Source: Clostridiales bacterium
Lineage (GTDB): Bacteria; Bacillota; Clostridia; Saccharofermentanales; UBA5734
Reading direction: 5' to 3'
Length of the DNA stretch: 5,895 bases
NCBI GenBank assembly: GCA_007135995.1
Contig: SLHU01000344.1
Span: 1-5,895, forward strand
Shown: positions 5,231-5,895 of the stretch, piece by piece
How positions within the stretch are numbered: the first letter of the stretch is position 1
How the letters are laid out: every line of letters starts with the position of its first letter
Notes under the pieces: model-generated
Told to the model about the DNA's origin: nothing
The model's database searches: none
Seen by the model: the letters and a program-made list of their open reading frames with translations, nothing else
Translations under genes and position numbers: made by a program

Positions 5231-5895
5231 TTAATGCAGCACTTCCAGTTCCGCCATTTTTGCCATCATCCTTTTTCTCCCGCCTTTGTCAAATTCAATC
5301 TGCAAAATAGCGTCTCCGGCCACAGGTAAAGCGGAAACAATTTTTCCGGTGCCGAATTTCGCATGCCTCACTGTGAGCCCTTGCTTGTAAACGGTTGGGT
5401 CAACATGACTTTGCGATTTCGGCATAGTGCGAAATTTGTGCTGATGTGATTCCGCGCCCGGAAAGGCACGGCGCTGTGGCTGCCGCGAATATTTTTCTGT
5501 GGTATCGGACGAAGAGACAGTATCCGACGCAAAGTGTCCTGGCTGACCGGAAGGCCGGTTACTGGCGGCGGTATAGCCGGCACTTGCCCCATAGCGCTGC
5601 TCCGGACGCCGTGAACCGCCAATTTCTTCGATAAAGTCGTCGTCAATGCCTTGAATAAAGTGTGATACAGGCATACTCATTGTCTGGCCAAAGATCAGGC
5701 GCGACCTGGCTGCCGTAATATAAAGCTTTTTTTCTGCACGAGTGATGGCTACATATGCCAGACGTCTTTCTTCCTCCATCTCTGACTCGCTGTCACGCGC
5801 CCTGAAGCCGGGAAACAATCCTTCTTCAGTACCGACCAGAAACACGGTATTAAACTCAAGCCCTTTGGCACTGTGTATGGTCAGCAGTCTTACAT
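5231..5895 (-). CDS. pcrA: ATP-dependent DNA helicase PcrA/UvrD, C-terminal part, cut by the window edge
   Basis: The last 220 codons of an SF1A helicase; the frame is open to the right edge, so the GTG at 5845 is an internal Val codon and not a start. Visible motifs are TIHSAKGLEF (residues 5-14, motif V), FLVGTEEGLFP just after, and ERRLAYVAITRAEKKLYIT (about 43-60, motif VI with its Arg finger). A polar low-complexity linker of about 70 residues rich in Ser, Gly, Arg and Gln follows. The end (about 166-220, YKQGLTVRHAKFGTGKIV...LQIEFDKGGRKRMMAKMAELEVL) is the Tudor-like domain that in PcrA/UvrD contacts RNA polymerase. The protein unwinds DNA 3' to 5' in nucleotide excision repair and clears stalled transcription or replication. 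PcrA rather than UvrD is preferred on the assumed Bacillota origin. It converges with the phosphate transporter gene, with an IS-like relic between them. Confidence 0.93.
   Translation of the reverse strand, partial: VRLLTIHSAKGLEFNTVFLVGTEEGLFPGFRARDSESEMEEERRLAYVAITRAEKKLYITAARSRLIFGQTMSMPVSHFIQGIDDDFIEEIGGSRRPEQRYGASAGYTAASNRPSGQPGHFASDTVSSSDTTEKYSRQPQRRAFPGAESHQHKFRTMPKSQSHVDPTVYKQGLTVRHAKFGTGKIVSALPVAGDAILQIEFDKGGRKRMMAKMAELEVLH

Noticed and set aside
5231..5845. A separate 204-codon gene starting at GTG 5845
   Set aside because: The frame stays open to the right edge and encodes helicase motif V (TIHSAKGLEF) upstream, so this is the inside of pcrA.

Overview
The window reads as an ordinary chromosomal segment of a low-to-middle GC bacterium, most likely an anaerobic member of the Bacillota (Clostridia or Negativicutes). 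I infer this from the short-form dGTPase, the PcrA-type helicase tail, the DUF362 protein with a 2x[4Fe-4S] ferredoxin tail, and the strong AGGAGG-like ribosome binding sites. No feature fixes the genus.

Layout. Positions 1-2829 hold three genes, all on the minus strand. From upstream to downstream these are a DUF362/ferredoxin iron-sulfur protein (2829-1645), an HD-domain dGTP triphosphohydrolase (1566-424) and the N-terminal part of a YfbR-like HD-domain 5'-deoxynucleotidase (196 to the left edge, where it is cut). A 376-base non-coding divergent region (2830-3205) follows; it has an extended -10 promoter for the DUF362 gene and a plausible promoter for the next gene. A Na+/phosphate cotransporter with a C-terminal PhoU domain lies on the plus strand (3206-4948). 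On the minus strand, entering from the right edge, is the C-terminal third of a UvrD/PcrA helicase (stop at 5231).

The 282 bases between the two convergent genes (4949-5230) are the least ordinary part. They hold a 16-base tandem duplication, a short reading frame resembling the end of a TnpB (IS200/IS605 OrfB) protein, a cluster of GTCAGNN heptads, and a hairpin followed by TCAAC that resembles the right end of an IS200/IS605-type element. I read this as a decayed insertion sequence abutting the pcrA stop codon, with moderate to low confidence.

Functional theme. The dGTPase and YfbR-like enzyme both degrade deoxynucleotides (dGTP to deoxyguanosine plus triphosphate; dNMP to deoxynucleoside plus phosphate), so their adjacency suggests a dNTP pool-control unit. 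The transporter-PhoU protein handles phosphate and PcrA is a DNA repair and transcription-coupled helicase. I see no convincing new multi-gene system. The best leads are the paired HD hydrolases, a possible CTG-started leader peptide before yfbR, and the IS relic.
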